DNA from: Ardenticatenaceae bacterium
GTDB lineage: Bacteria > Chloroflexota > Anaerolineae > Promineifilales > Promineifilaceae
Direction of reading: 5' to 3'
NCBI GenBank assembly: GCA_011525915.1
Contig: WYBM01000005.1
Location: 62,001 to 126,000 of the forward strand
DNA: 64,000 nucleotides
Shown here: positions 25,997-35,425 of the stretch, one piece after another
How the letters are laid out: each line of letters begins with the position of its first letter
How positions within the stretch are numbered: the stretch's first letter is position 1
Program-made: the position numbers and the translations under genes
The notes under the pieces: generated by a model
What the model saw: only the letters and a program-made list of their open reading frames with translations
Database searches by the model: none
What the model was told of the DNA's origin: nothing

Positions 25997-27877
25997 TCAG
26001 GGTGGTGGCACGGTGGGTGGTGGTGTGGGCGGCGGGGCCGTCGGTGGTGGGGCTGTCGGGGGTGGCACCGTAGGGGGTGGGGCTGTCGGGGGTGGCACCG
26101 TAGGGGGTGGCACCGTAGGGGGTGGCACCGTAGGCAGCACCGTAGGGGGTGGGGCCGGGGTGTTTGTGGGATTTTGTGGTGGCGGGGGAGCGGCCGTATT
26201 GGTTGGCGGCGCGGTGGGTGCATTGGTGGCACGCTGTGTGGGGGTCCCACTAGCCCGTGCGGTGGCTGAAGCTGTCGCCGTTGCCTGTAAGGTGGGTGTT
26301 GCTGTTTCTTCTGTGGGTTCGGCCGTTGCCTGTGCTTCAATGATCAGGACACGCTGCCCACTTTCTTGTAATGGCTCACCGGCCCCATTGGCTTCCAACC
26401 GTATATACCAACGGTAGCGCCCTGGTGCCTCTATAATGTCTTGTAACACAAACTGCAGCCGGTAAAGGGTGCCAGAGCTGGGCGCATCAATGGACATGGC
26501 CCGCATTTCCTCACCTTCAAGCTCAAAATAAAGGGTAAAGAACTGCTCAGAGGCCAGGGTTTGCGGCCAACGCCAGACAAAGGACACTTCATCGGCCAGG
26601 GCATGGGTCACATTGCTCTCCGGGCGCATCAACGCTATCTCACCCATCACGGGGGACGGAGAGGGGGAAGGCGTGGTCGTAGCCGTAGCCGGCACGGCCG
26701 TGTCCGTAGGTACGGCCGTATTGGTAGAGGCGGCCACCGGTACCACTTGCGCCACTGTTTCTACGGGCGGGGGTACGGGCGTGGCCGATTGTAGGCGTGA
26801 CCACACCTGCCAGCCACCTAACACACATACCGGCAGCAGCAGCAAAAGCAGCAGCGCGTAGGGCCAGCGGCGACGGCCGCTGCCGCTCACCACCGTCTCT
26901 GCCGCCGGTTCAGGGGTCACGGTAGGTGGGGGTGGCTGCACAATAATGCTGCGTCCGGTGGCATAATGGCCGGTATCTGCCGGCCGCCACGTCCACGTAC
27001 CAGAAATGGCTAACTGGCCCGGTGCCCCAACAACAGCCAGCGATTGATCCAGGGCCATAACCAATTCTTCGGCGGTCTGATAACGGTCTTCGGGCAGCTT
27101 TTCCATACACTTGGCCACGATGGCCACCACCTCAGCCGGTAAATCGGGGCGAATTTGGGCCAGTGGCGGGGCTTTTTCATACAACTGCTTATGCAGGACA
27201 CCCCACTGCACATCAGCGGTAAACGGCCGTGCCCCGGCAAACAGCTCATACAAAATAATGCCCAGAGAGTAGAGGTCACTGCGGCCGTCTACTGGTTCGC
27301 CGCGTATTTGTTCCGGCGACATGTAATGAGGTGTGCCCAACAGCACATTGGTTTGCGTCAGGCGGGGGTTGCTTTCCATGACCGCAATGCCCAGGTCAGT
27401 AAGCAGCGGCTTGCCATTGGCCTCCAACAAAATATTGCTGGGCTTTAAGTCACGATGAACAATGCCTTTGCGGTGGGCGGCCTCCAGCGCATCGGCCACC
27501 TGCCGGGCCAGCGCCAGGGCAAAGGGTGTGGTAAGGATTTGTGACTCCTGGCCCAATTCTGCCAGCTTCTCGGCCAGCGTGCCTTCGGCCACATACTGCA
27601 TGGCAATGTATGGTTGGCCAGAGGTGGTGATGCCGATGGCATAGACCTGCACCACGTTAGGATGGTGCAGCATGGCCATTGCCTGGGCTTCGCGGCGAAA
27701 ACGCTCTACAAAAGCATCATCCTGAGCAAAGTTGGACAGCATTATTTTAAGGACAGCCTGCCGCTGCAAGTCTACGTCAACAGCCAGATACACATCGGCC
27801 ATGCCCCCACGTGCGATATGGCTGGAAATCTGGTATTGACCGATTTGTTGTCTGATGAAGGCATTGGGGTCTGTCAC
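25997..27877 (-). CDS. Transmembrane Ser/Thr protein kinase (PknB-like), 626 aa
   Basis: The kinase domain covers about residues 12-275, with the G-loop IARGGMADVYLA, catalytic HRDLKPSNILL, DLGIAV in place of DFG, and GTPHYMSPEQ. A single helix (YALLLLLLLPVCVLGGW) lies near 345, followed by an extracellular region and a Pro/Thr-rich tail. The GTG at 27877 is preferred because AAGGATAAC lies upstream; an in-frame start at 27934 has none. The DLG variant of DFG occurs in active kinases of this group. The target is unknown. Confidence 0.9.
   Translation of the reverse strand: MTDPNAFIRQQIGQYQISSHIARGGMADVYLAVDVDLQRQAVLKIMLSNFAQDDAFVERFRREAQAMAMLHHPNVVQVYAIGITTSGQPYIAMQYVAEGTLAEKLAELGQESQILTTPFALALARQVADALEAAHRKGIVHRDLKPSNILLEANGKPLLTDLGIAVMESNPRLTQTNVLLGTPHYMSPEQIRGEPVDGRSDLYSLGIILYELFAGARPFTADVQWGVLHKQLYEKAPPLAQIRPDLPAEVVAIVAKCMEKLPEDRYQTAEELVMALDQSLAVVGAPGQLAISGTWTWRPADTGHYATGRSIIVQPPPPTVTPEPAAETVVSGSGRRRWPYALLLLLLLPVCVLGGWQVWSRLQSATPVPPPVETVAQVVPVAASTNTAVPTDTAVPATATTTPSPSPSPVMGEIALMRPESNVTHALADEVSFVWRWPQTLASEQFFTLYFELEGEEMRAMSIDAPSSGTLYRLQFVLQDIIEAPGRYRWYIRLEANGAGEPLQESGQRVLIIEAQATAEPTEETATPTLQATATASATARASGTPTQRATNAPTAPPTNTAAPPPPQNPTNTPAPPPTVLPTVPPPTVPPPTVPPPTAPPPTVPPPTAPPPTAPPPTPPPTVPPP
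26000..26155. repeat. Tandem repeat coding for the PPPT tail of the kinase
   Basis: Short units such as GGGGGTGGCACCGTA repeat about ten times and encode alternating PPPTV and PPPTA. This low-complexity DNA can change length by slippage. Confidence 0.8.
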
Positions 27878-28080
27878 AAGAGTGTTATCCTTATTCGTTT
27901 GTTGTGATGTTGAACCTGCAAGAACACAAGGCAAACCATTATCAGATCATCCCTATGATGTGCCATTATGCACCAAGCCGACGTTTGTGCAAGGATAGCA
28001 TGGTCAGGTTAAAAGAGCCAGCGTAGGATGTTGTATATCCAGGGTTTAGCACTGCCTAATATCTTCGGTAATTTTTATGA

Positions 28081-28914
28081 AATCTCACCGGCACGGGCAA
28101 GACAGGCAAGCTCTCGGACATCCGCTGGGGCAGTAGTGATACCCAGAACCGGGAGGCCTTTGGCTATGACACGCTGGGGCGGCTGACAACCCACACCCGT
28201 CATGTGGACAGCCGGGCCTACACCATGACCACCAGCGGCTACCAGGCGTCGGGCAACCATGATGCCTATGATGCCAAAGAGGTGAGTTGGAACTGGGGGG
28301 CCGGTGAGGACTTCGGCCGGCTGTGGCGCATTTGCACCGCGCCGGATGCCAACACCCGCTGCCTGGCGGACAACAAGGACCAGTCCGTCAGCGGCCAGGT
28401 GCTGGACATGCGCCATGCCTATGATGATGGCGGCAACCTCATCAACCTGCGTGACAAAGTTAACAGCGACCAGGTGCAGACCTTTACCTACGACCACCGC
28501 GACCGGCTGCTGACGGCCGGGACCAACGCTGTTGGCGCCGGCCAGTACAACCATTTCTATGTCTACAACAAGCTGGGCAACATCACCTCGTACAACGGCG
28601 TGGGCTATGCCTACAGCGCCACCCACAAACACGCTGTCACCAGTGTGGGCAGCGCTACCTATGGCTACGACCTCAACGGCAGCATGACCAGCCGGGTGGA
28701 AGGTGGGGTGACCACCACCCAGAACTTTAACGTGGAGAATGAGCTGGCCAGTGTAGTGCGCAGCGGCCAGACCACCACCTTTACCTATGACGCCGCCGGC
28801 ATCCGGGTGAAGACGGTGCTGCCTACGGGCAAGACGGTGTACTTCCCCTTCCCTGGTTATGATGAGGAGGTGAACGGGGCCACCACCACCCGGCGGACGG
28901 CCGTCCACCAGTAG
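28081..28914 (+). pseudogene. Rhs/YD-repeat protein fragment
   Basis: An in-frame stop lies at 28078, and the frame is then open without an ATG or good start until a GTG at 28204. The translation carries typical YD repeats (AYDDGGNLINLRDKV, TYDHRDRLLTAG, YGYDLNGSMTSR, FTYDAAGIRVKTVLP) and ends FPFPGYDEEVNGATTTRR. That last segment normally leads into the Rhs core, but here an ACGGCCGT octamer and a stop follow. Both ends are missing, so this is a remnant of a much larger Rhs gene. Confidence 0.8.
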
Positions 28915-28924
28915 ACAACAATCG

Positions 28925-29521
28925 CAGAGCGGATAAATGGGTGGACGGCCGTGGCCCAACCCTAAATGAGCAGGGGGCGAACGGCCGTCGCTCCCTCTTC
29001 ATCAGTTACCACTTCTGACTGGGTGGACGGCCGTCAACCCAACAGCCAACAAATAAACAGCAGACAAATGGGCGGGCCACGGCCGTGGCCCTGATGGCCG
29101 CCATTTTCTGTTGACATGTATCTGTTTTCCCTTTCGCCCTACTTTGAGGTTATTATTGGAGTGCTATAAGAGTTGACCACTTTCACATGGTGGAGGATTG
29201 ACAATGAAATGGTGTATAGATACAGTTTTGCTTTGATGATAAACGAGAGAAACTAAGGATTGGGACTACAAACTGCGTCATTTGTGTGGAAACGGAAAAC
29301 CTGCCTCCACTTTTTCCTGGTGATGGGGTGTTCTTGTATCTTTACAGCCCATTCCCGGATCATTGGTCAGGAAATGAAACCTGCGCCAGACCCCATACCC
29401 ATGTCCACGTTTTCAAAGATATTATTTCACAAATTGCCGGCTAACGCGTAGAAATTGTCTGAGGGTTAGGGGATTGCATTATAGAGATCCTATTATCCAA
29501 CTTGCATCATGAAACTATATT
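28925..29521. other. 597-bp gene-free stretch with octamer-rich repeat and debris
   Basis: The first 180 bp carries four ACGGCCGT octamers and a segment (GCGGATAAATGGGTGGACGG, then ATCAGTTACCACTT) that recurs at 35325-35400. Between 29190 and 29450 there is a ribosome-binding-site-like GGAGG with a 10-codon frame at 29203 and scraps of coding-like sequence in shifting frames (for example GVFLYLYSPFPDHW), which I read as decayed coding DNA. No intact gene is supported. Confidence 0.6.
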
Positions 29522-30622
29522 ATGGAAACAACAGACCTGGATACACAACGCTCTCCGGTAGAAAGTCTGGACGGCGAAGATTTTTCAACAGAAACGGCCG
29601 TTACCCATCCATCATCTTCTCATGCCGTCAACATCATTCGGCTGCTAACTGGGATACTCGTTCTGCTCATCTTTGCAGGTGTTTTACCAGGAAATATGTG
29701 GTATTTCCTGGACGACAAACTCCAAACCTTTACCACCATCTTTTTGGGCATATTTATTGAAGCCGTTCCCTTTTTACTGGCCGGTTCACTGGTGTCTGGA
29801 TTCATTGCCGTTTTTGTAGACCGTGACATGATCACCCATTATGTACCTCGCCGGGCTGTGCCGGCTGCTTTTACAGGGGCATTGCTGGGATTTGCTTTTC
29901 CTGTTTGTGAATGTGGCGTCGTTCCTGTCACCAGACGCTTGTACCATAAAGGGTTGCCGCTTTCTGTCGGTATTGCTTTTTTACTCAGCGCGCCGGTCAT
30001 CAATCCAATCGTTTTGGCCAGCACTTATGTGGCTTTTGGTTTTGGTCCCGTACTTATCGGACGTTACCTCCTCACCTTTCTCATTGCTTTTGTCATCGGG
30101 ATTATTTTTCACTTTGCGAAGCCAGAAGAAGTATTACGGCCTGCAGAGGAAACGGGTATTGGTTTAGTCAACAACTATAACAACACGCTAACATTGACAG
30201 ATGGACAGGGGCAGCAGCGTGGTTTGTTGGCAGTTATCACGGCCGCAGATGACTTTTTGGATATGTCTCGCTACCTAATTGTTGGCTCCTTGCTGGCAGC
30301 AGGTATGCAAACGTTTATCGCTCAAGGGATTTTGCTAACGTTTGGCAGTGATAGCACCTTATCGGTGGTGGCTATGATGGTATTGGCCTTTGTCCTGTCT
30401 ATCTGTTCCACCGTGGATGCATTCCTGGCTCTTTCTTTTGCCAATGTTTTTACTACTGGATCGGTTCTTAGTTTTTTGGTTTTTGGTCCGATGGTAGATA
30501 TTAAAAGTGCGCTGATGTTTTTAGGCGTTTTTCGCCGTCGGATTGTATTGTACATTATCTTGCTGCCACTGCTTTTTACACTGCTGGCTGCTATCTTTAT
30601 CAATTTGAACCTGGGATTATGA
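29522..30622 (+). CDS. YraQ/ArsP-type permease (DUF318), 366 aa
   Basis: Integral membrane permease with about eight to ten helices. The family hallmark [15 protein letters not shown] near residue 125 and [15 protein letters not shown] near 155 are present, followed by a second half with [14 protein letters not shown]. This family pairs with a TIGR03943 subunit, which is the next gene, overlapping by 4 nt (ATGA). The substrate is not proven for this type; association with COG0523 GTPases suggests metal handling. Confidence 0.9.
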   Translation: METTDLDTQRSPVESLDGEDFSTETAVTHPSSSHAVNIIRLLTGILVLLIFAGVLPGNMWYFLDDKLQTFTTIFLGIFIEAVPFLLAGSLVSGFIAVFVDRDMITHYVPRRAVPAAFTGALLGFAFPVCECGVVPVTRRLYHKGLPLSVGIAFLLSAPVINPIVLASTYVAFGFGPVLIGRYLLTFLIAFVIGIIFHFAKPEEVLRPAEETGIGLVNNYNNTLTLTDGQGQQRGLLAVITAADDFLDMSRYLIVGSLLAAGMQTFIAQGILLTFGSDSTLSVVAMMVLAFVLSICSTVDAFLALSFANVFTTGSVLSFLVFGPMVDIKSALMFLGVFRRRIVLYIILLPLLFTLLAAIFINLNLGL

Positions 30623-31371
30623 TGAATACAAAAACCATTGCCAAAGTTGTTGTTTTTATCTCTTTAGGTCTGTTTCTCGGCAGTCGTTTACTCAATGGAA
30701 CGCTGGGTTACTATATTCACCCACGCTTTAATAGTTTGACAGCCTTAACGGCCGTTGGATTAATCTTGGTGGGTATCGCCTATGCTCATCGAAACCGGCA
30801 AGCAGCTTCACATAACGATTCTCACCATCATGACCATAAACATCATTCCCATGACCTTTCCTGGTGGGGCCTGGCTATTTTGTCCCTGCCAATCCTATTG
30901 GGGGTGCTTGTGCAACCCAAACCATTAGGAGCCAATGCACTGGCAAACCGGGAGATCAATGTCGGCTCGCTAACATCTGCCAAGGCACCAGAGAGCAGTC
31001 AACTGACCGTTATCGCTACATCCGGTGAACGCAACATCCTCGACTGGTTATATTTGTTTCAGCAGAGTGAGGATATGTCTCAATTTAATGGCGAAGAAGT
31101 GCATGTTATTGGCTTCGTATATCAGGATGAACGATTTGATTCTGAACAATTTATGGTTAGCCGGTTTACGGTTAGTTGCTGTGTGGCTGATGCTGCTCCC
31201 ATTGGTCTGATCGTCCAGTGGCCTGAAACGGCCGAACTGCAAGCCGACGAATGGGTAGAGGTAGAAGGCACCTTGCAAATGGGAAAGTTTAATGATTTGG
31301 ACATACCCTTACTCATTGCCGGCAGCGTGACACCAATAGATCCACCCAACCAACCGTATTTATTCCAATGA
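30619..31371 (+). CDS. TIGR03943 family putative permease subunit, His-rich
   Basis: 250-aa partner of the upstream permease (YcgQ/DUF1980 type). Two N-terminal helices are followed by a His-rich linker (residues about 65-82, [14 protein letters not shown]) likely to bind metal, and another helix. A soluble domain follows, with [11 protein letters not shown] and [19 protein letters not shown], a family signature. It overlaps the genes on both sides by 4 nt, so all three are translationally coupled. Confidence 0.88.
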   Translation: MMNTKTIAKVVVFISLGLFLGSRLLNGTLGYYIHPRFNSLTALTAVGLILVGIAYAHRNRQAASHNDSHHHDHKHHSHDLSWWGLAILSLPILLGVLVQPKPLGANALANREINVGSLTSAKAPESSQLTVIATSGERNILDWLYLFQQSEDMSQFNGEEVHVIGFVYQDERFDSEQFMVSRFTVSCCVADAAPIGLIVQWPETAELQADEWVEVEGTLQMGKFNDLDIPLLIAGSVTPIDPPNQPYLFQ

Positions 31372-32738
31372 CAATTTCCCGATTTGATGTCATTATTTGG
31401 TCTATTGTTGCGTTGCTGGCAGGTCTAACACTTCTGGTTATTCTATCGGGCAACCAGGTAGGGTTGGATGTGCTGCAACTAGCGCCGGGACTTGATGCCG
31501 CTACCGTTTCCACAAAAATTAATATCCAGGTAACATTTGCCGACGATCTGGCCTCCATTCCGAATCCAGCCGTTACCTTCTCCCCGCCTGTCTCCGGTAC
31601 AACTTTGATAGAGGGCAATACACTTACGTTCCAGCCCCGCACAGCATTACAACCCAATACAGATTACCAGGTAACCCTGAGTGAAGGGATAACCGCTAAA
31701 AACGGCCGTCGCCTCAAAGAAAGCATTGCTTGGCAGTTTCGTACCACCGAACCGCAAATCTTGTTTATCAAGCCAGATGAAGATGGCCCCGAGCAGATAT
31801 ATGTGGCCGATCCATCTGGAACCATAGAACTAAAACAGTTGAGTCAATCTCCATCTCCCATAACAGCTTTTGCCGTTTCTCCGGATAGTTCCCGAATTGC
31901 CTATTCGGCAACAACATATGAATTTGGTCAGGGGGGTACATCAGATATCTGGTTGATGAATAGTGACGGTTCAGATGCACAGATGCTGTTGGCCTGCATT
32001 GATGCCGTCTGCAGCAACCCGGAATGGCTGCCTGGTGGTCATCGTCTTATTTATGAGCGACGCCACATTCCTGTGCCTGGTGCAGCCCCTGGCAATCCGC
32101 GTTTATATTGGCTAGATGTGCTGACGGGAGAGACAGTACCTGTTTTTGCAGATAGCCAACTGCTAGGTTTATTTCCAGCCGTTTCTCCAGATGGCGAATG
32201 GCTTAGTTTTGTCTCACCTTTAGATCAGGGTATCCAGCTTTACAACTTTGACAACGGTACCTCAATTCTTATCCCAAACCGGATGGGTACGGCCGTAAAC
32301 TGGAGTCCGGACAGTCAAGCCGTGGCCATGGCTGATATTATTACTCAGGAACAGGACTGGGGCGTCAACCTCTCACTTTTTAATGTGAATACAGAAGCGT
32401 CTGTCAATCTTGGCGAAGGTGTGCAAACGGATGATAGTGGGCCCGTCTGGTCACCCGATGGTCAGCAAATTGCCTTTGGTAGCAAAATGGCTCGAACAGG
32501 GATGGGACGCCAAATCTGGCTCATGAGCGCTGACGGTTCTTACCGAATCCCACTTACAGGTGATACAGATATTCACCACAGCGATTTTGCCTGGTCCCCC
32601 GATGGTCAATCTATTATTTACCAGCGCTATAATCTAGAAGAGCTTTATGCCCAACCCAGTGTCTGGATCATTGATATTAAATCAGGTCAAACAGTAGAGA
32701 TTGCCACTCCTGCAATCCAACCAACCTGGTTACCATAG
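31368..32738 (+). CDS. Membrane-anchored Big_5 plus TolB/PD40-like propeller protein, 456 aa
   Basis: An N-terminal helix (residues about 8-28) anchors the protein. A bacterial Ig-like (Big_5) domain covers about 45-125 (NPAVTFSPPVSGTTLIEGN, LQPNTDYQVTL). A six- or seven-blade propeller with PD40/WD40-like motifs follows (FAVSPDSSRIAYSA, SPDGEWLSFVS, WSPDGQQIAFGS, WSPDGQSIIYQR). It is the third gene of the permease operon. The role in that context is unknown; it may be a periplasmic/extracellular sensor or accessory lipoprotein-like factor. Confidence 0.82.
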   Translation: MTISRFDVIIWSIVALLAGLTLLVILSGNQVGLDVLQLAPGLDAATVSTKINIQVTFADDLASIPNPAVTFSPPVSGTTLIEGNTLTFQPRTALQPNTDYQVTLSEGITAKNGRRLKESIAWQFRTTEPQILFIKPDEDGPEQIYVADPSGTIELKQLSQSPSPITAFAVSPDSSRIAYSATTYEFGQGGTSDIWLMNSDGSDAQMLLACIDAVCSNPEWLPGGHRLIYERRHIPVPGAAPGNPRLYWLDVLTGETVPVFADSQLLGLFPAVSPDGEWLSFVSPLDQGIQLYNFDNGTSILIPNRMGTAVNWSPDSQAVAMADIITQEQDWGVNLSLFNVNTEASVNLGEGVQTDDSGPVWSPDGQQIAFGSKMARTGMGRQIWLMSADGSYRIPLTGDTDIHHSDFAWSPDGQSIIYQRYNLEELYAQPSVWIIDIKSGQTVEIATPAIQPTWLP

Positions 32739-32903
32739 TCCCTCGTACGTAACTCTCGAATATGTAAGCAGCACATCTCTGTTTGTTCCAGACGATGGTT
32801 TCTTTGCAACACCTCTGCGTTGGTTAGTACAGATAAATCCGCGCTGCCAACTGGTATGAAATCGAAATCCAAAGACTTGACGAATAAAATTGTGGCGCTA
32901 TAT

Positions 32904-32936
32904 TTGATACAAAATATCATTGATATTTTGTATCAA
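32904..32936. promoter_or_regulatory. 33-bp perfect palindrome, candidate operator
   Basis: TTGATACAAAATATCA and TGATATTTTGTATCAA are perfect 16-bp inverted repeats around one T. The site lies 27 nt before a ribosome binding site and ATG at 32964, as expected for a repressor operator. Its neighbours are metal-linked genes, so a Zur- or Fur-like regulator is possible; this is inference. Confidence 0.65.
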
Positions 32937-32963
32937 TAAAGAGTGAAAAAAAGGAGAAGAACA

Positions 32964-33225
32964 ATGAATGGTAAGCTGATGTTAACGAAGCACCAGAGCG
33001 CAAATGTACGCTGCAAGTGGTGGGCAAACGGGCCAGGCTGGTTGTCGGTGAACCATGGGGCCACACAAAACCGTATACCAGCGTAGTCTTTATTGGCCTG
33101 GCCGATGGTGTGTCGGCCTCAGAATTGACCGCCCCGTTTGAGGCTTGCCTGTTCCGCCGCTGCAATCAGCCATCAACTGGGTACACGATGCGTGGCAATT
33201 GTCACTTAGGGCGCGTCCATAAATA
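32964..33225 (+). pseudogene. Remnant of a COG0523 (CobW-like) GTPase, C-terminal part
   Basis: GGAGAAGAAC precedes an ATG at 32964, but that frame closes after 40 codons. In another frame, from about 32990, the translation reads ERKCTLQVVGKRARLVVGEP and then PYTSVVFIGL and FEACLF, the pattern of the CobW C-terminal domain. It seems that a start region was joined out of frame to a C-terminal fragment, with the GTPase part lost. The rest of the gap to 33299 shows nothing recognisable. Confidence 0.6.
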
Positions 33226-33299
33226 AATTACGGAATTGATAGATGCGCAGTTAGGCGCTCTTTTTAGGGCTGTATTACTGATAGTAAATACCAATCACG

Positions 33300-33899
33300 A
33301 TGACAAGTTACTGGATCAGCTATCCAACCGAGTACAAAAAGCAAATCAAGCCGCTGCTGCACCAGCAGATGTGGCTGTTTGGGCAGGACATTCTCTGTCC
33401 TGAAGGCAACTTGTTGTATCACTACCAATTCACCCACCAACCCGCCGAGAAGCGCGGCGGGTCAATGTACACCCGTTGGGAGGAGAACCTGCAGATTGTG
33501 CTGTGGGGGTGGGGCATCTGGTTTGGACAGGTGGAGAACGGGGCGATTTTTGTGAACCGGTACAAAGCCAAACCGCAGTTTACGGCCGTTCCCATCCTCA
33601 ACCAGACCATTCACCAGCCAGAAGATCTACCCCGTCTTGTACACCGTGTCGGCATGAAGGCAGAAGTGCAGACCATGCGGCGGCTGTGGAGCGACTTGCT
33701 CCTTTGGCTGGCCGGATATGAAGCGTGGGTACTGGAGACGGTGGGCGCTGCCTGGCGGCAAGCGGCTCTGAAAGCGTTTAATCATGCCATTACCAAACCG
33801 GCAGCAGTTGCACAGTTGCCTACGCTATGGCAAACGCTGGCCGAACAAAGCCGGGGGCTGTCAATCAAATCATATATAAAAAAGGAAGGAACCGTATGA
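33300..33899 (+). CDS. Hypothetical protein next to a COG0523 GTPase, 199 aa
   Basis: Unrecognised soluble protein, rich in Trp ([29 protein letters not shown]). There is no signal peptide or membrane helix and no obvious metal motif. It overlaps the COG0523 gene by 4 nt (ATGA), so the two are translationally coupled and may act together. No good ribosome binding site is visible before its ATG, so the start may lie elsewhere. Confidence 0.6.
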   Translation: MTSYWISYPTEYKKQIKPLLHQQMWLFGQDILCPEGNLLYHYQFTHQPAEKRGGSMYTRWEENLQIVLWGWGIWFGQVENGAIFVNRYKAKPQFTAVPILNQTIHQPEDLPRLVHRVGMKAEVQTMRRLWSDLLLWLAGYEAWVLETVGAAWRQAALKAFNHAITKPAAVAQLPTLWQTLAEQSRGLSIKSYIKKEGTV

Positions 33900-35125
33900 A
33901 TAAGCACAAAACAGGAAACAAGGTTCTGCCCGTCACCGTCCTTTCGGGCTTTTTGGGGGCGGGAAAAACAACCCTATTAAATCATGTACTCAACAATCGA
34001 GAAGGGTTGCGCGTGGCGGTTATTGTCAACGATATGAGCGAGGTAAACATTGACGCACAGTTGGTGAGCAACGGCGATGCCACGCTCAGCCGTACAGAGG
34101 AAAAGTTGGTCGAAATGACCAATGGCTGTATCTGTTGTACTTTACGTGAAGATTTGTTAATTGAGATTGGCAAACTGGCAAATGAAGGCCGCTTCGATTA
34201 CCTACTCATTGAATCAACAGGTATTTCTGAACCGATGGCGGTGGCGGCTACGTTTGATTTTCCGCTGGATGAAAACGGCCGTACGCTCTCTGAAATTGCT
34301 CAACTGGACACAATGCTCACTGTTGTCGATGCGGAAACCTGGCTGGATGAGTATACCAACCAGCAAACATTGCTGGAGCGGGGCATGGCTGTGGCTGATG
34401 ATGACGGCCGTACATTGGCTGATCTGTTGGTAGAACAAGTGGAGTTTGCCAATGTCATCCTGATCAACAAAACCGATCTGGTGACACCCGATGAACTGGC
34501 GCAATTAAAAAGCTATCTGCACCGCTTTAACCGGGATGCGGCGGTGCTGGAAAGCAGTTACGGCCGTATTCCCCTCAACCGCGTACTACATACCGGCCTG
34601 TTTAATCTGGAAGCCGCTGCCGAGTCGCCCCGTTGGGCTGAAGAGCTGCAAGGTCATCACATCCCGGAAACGGATGAGTACGGCATCAGCAGTTTTGTTT
34701 ATCAAGCAAGACGGCCGTTTCACCCCCGGCGGCTGCTCGATTTTGTACAAGGCGGCGGTTTTAAGCAACTGCTGCGTTCCAAAGGATTTCTCTGGCTGGC
34801 CAGCGACCATGATATGGTCTACTACTGGTCACAGGTGGCGCGGCAGGGGTACTTCCAATTAGCGGGCCGCTGGTGGGCATCTGCACCACGTGAAAACTGG
34901 CCTACCGATGCCGAAGTGCAGTTAGAAATCAACCATGCCTGGGTTGAACCTTACGGTGACCGACGCCAGGAAATTGCCTGCATTGGCCAGCGGCTAAAGA
35001 AAGATACGCTGATGTCTCAGCTAGATACCTGCCTGTTGACGGAGGCAGAAATGGCGCTATGGCAGAGTGGAAATTTAAACCTGGAGAATCCGTTCGCAGC
35101 AGCTCGTGCAGGAGAGGCATCGTGA
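33896..35125 (+). CDS. COG0523 (CobW/ZigA-like) GTPase metallochaperone
   Basis: G3E-family GTPase of 409 aa that binds and hands over metal, usually zinc. Walker A is [16 protein letters not shown] at about residues 14-29, the metal-binding CxCC motif is GCICC near 79, Walker B is ESTGISEP, and the NKTD guanine motif is INKTDL. The C-terminal CobW domain ([14 protein letters not shown]) is present. The start at 33896 has AAGGAAGG upstream. Similar genes are often Zur-regulated zinc-starvation genes. Confidence 0.93.
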   Translation: MNKHKTGNKVLPVTVLSGFLGAGKTTLLNHVLNNREGLRVAVIVNDMSEVNIDAQLVSNGDATLSRTEEKLVEMTNGCICCTLREDLLIEIGKLANEGRFDYLLIESTGISEPMAVAATFDFPLDENGRTLSEIAQLDTMLTVVDAETWLDEYTNQQTLLERGMAVADDDGRTLADLLVEQVEFANVILINKTDLVTPDELAQLKSYLHRFNRDAAVLESSYGRIPLNRVLHTGLFNLEAAAESPRWAEELQGHHIPETDEYGISSFVYQARRPFHPRRLLDFVQGGGFKQLLRSKGFLWLASDHDMVYYWSQVARQGYFQLAGRWWASAPRENWPTDAEVQLEINHAWVEPYGDRRQEIACIGQRLKKDTLMSQLDTCLLTEAEMALWQSGNLNLENPFAAARAGEAS

Positions 35126-35336
35126 TGGACAAGGCGAAAAAACGTCAGGAACAGCAGCAGGCATTGACCCGCATTCAGTAAGGGCTGGCAACGAAGGTAC
35201 CATTTTGACAGGCTTTCTTGGTGCGGGCAAAACCACATTGCTCAACCAGATTTTGCATGCCGATCATGGTCTACGCATGGCGGCGCACGAACTGGGTCAT
35301 GCTTTCAACTATGCACTTTCCCCAGAGAGCAGATAA
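35125..35336 (+). pseudogene. Chimeric debris: COG0523 P-loop fragment joined to an HExxH peptidase fragment
   Basis: An ATG at 35125 overlaps the COG0523 stop but closes after 18 codons. In another frame the sequence reads [20 protein letters not shown], a COG0523 N-terminus, and then after HADHGLRMA switches to AHELGHAFNYAL, a zinc metallopeptidase HExxH motif, and ends at SPESR. These pieces do not belong to one known domain order, so this looks like deletion joints in decayed genes. HELGH segments of this sort occur in some Rhs-associated peptidases. Confidence 0.6.
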
Positions 35337-35400
35337 ATGGGTGGACGGCCGTCGCCACTTTATCAGTTACTACTTTTGAGCGAGTGCACGGCCGTTATCT
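35325..35400. repeat. Repeat shared with the Rhs fragment's 3' flank
   Basis: GCAGATAAATGGGTGGACGG and ATCAGTTACTACTTTTGA with octamers match, with gaps, the segment at 28930-29035. In both places it directly follows truncated coding debris. Confidence 0.65.
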
Positions 35401-35425
35401 ACCCGCAAATCAACAAGGAGCAGAA

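Noticed and set aside
25934..26417. Long Gly/Trp- or Gly/Val-rich frames opposite the kinase tail
   Set aside because: They are antisense shadows of the PPPT repeat DNA, with no start signal and no family resemblance.
28075..28959. A 294-codon minus-strand frame opposite the Rhs fragment
   Set aside because: The plus strand has unmistakable YD repeats; the antisense frame stays open because of the GC-rich repeat composition.
29260..29451. A 63-codon frame before the permease
   Set aside because: Start and frame are arbitrary, and coding-like scraps lie in another frame; it is better explained as decayed DNA.
28925..29521. Insertion sequence or transposase remnant
   Set aside because: No transposase motifs, terminal inverted repeats or target duplications could be seen in the debris region.
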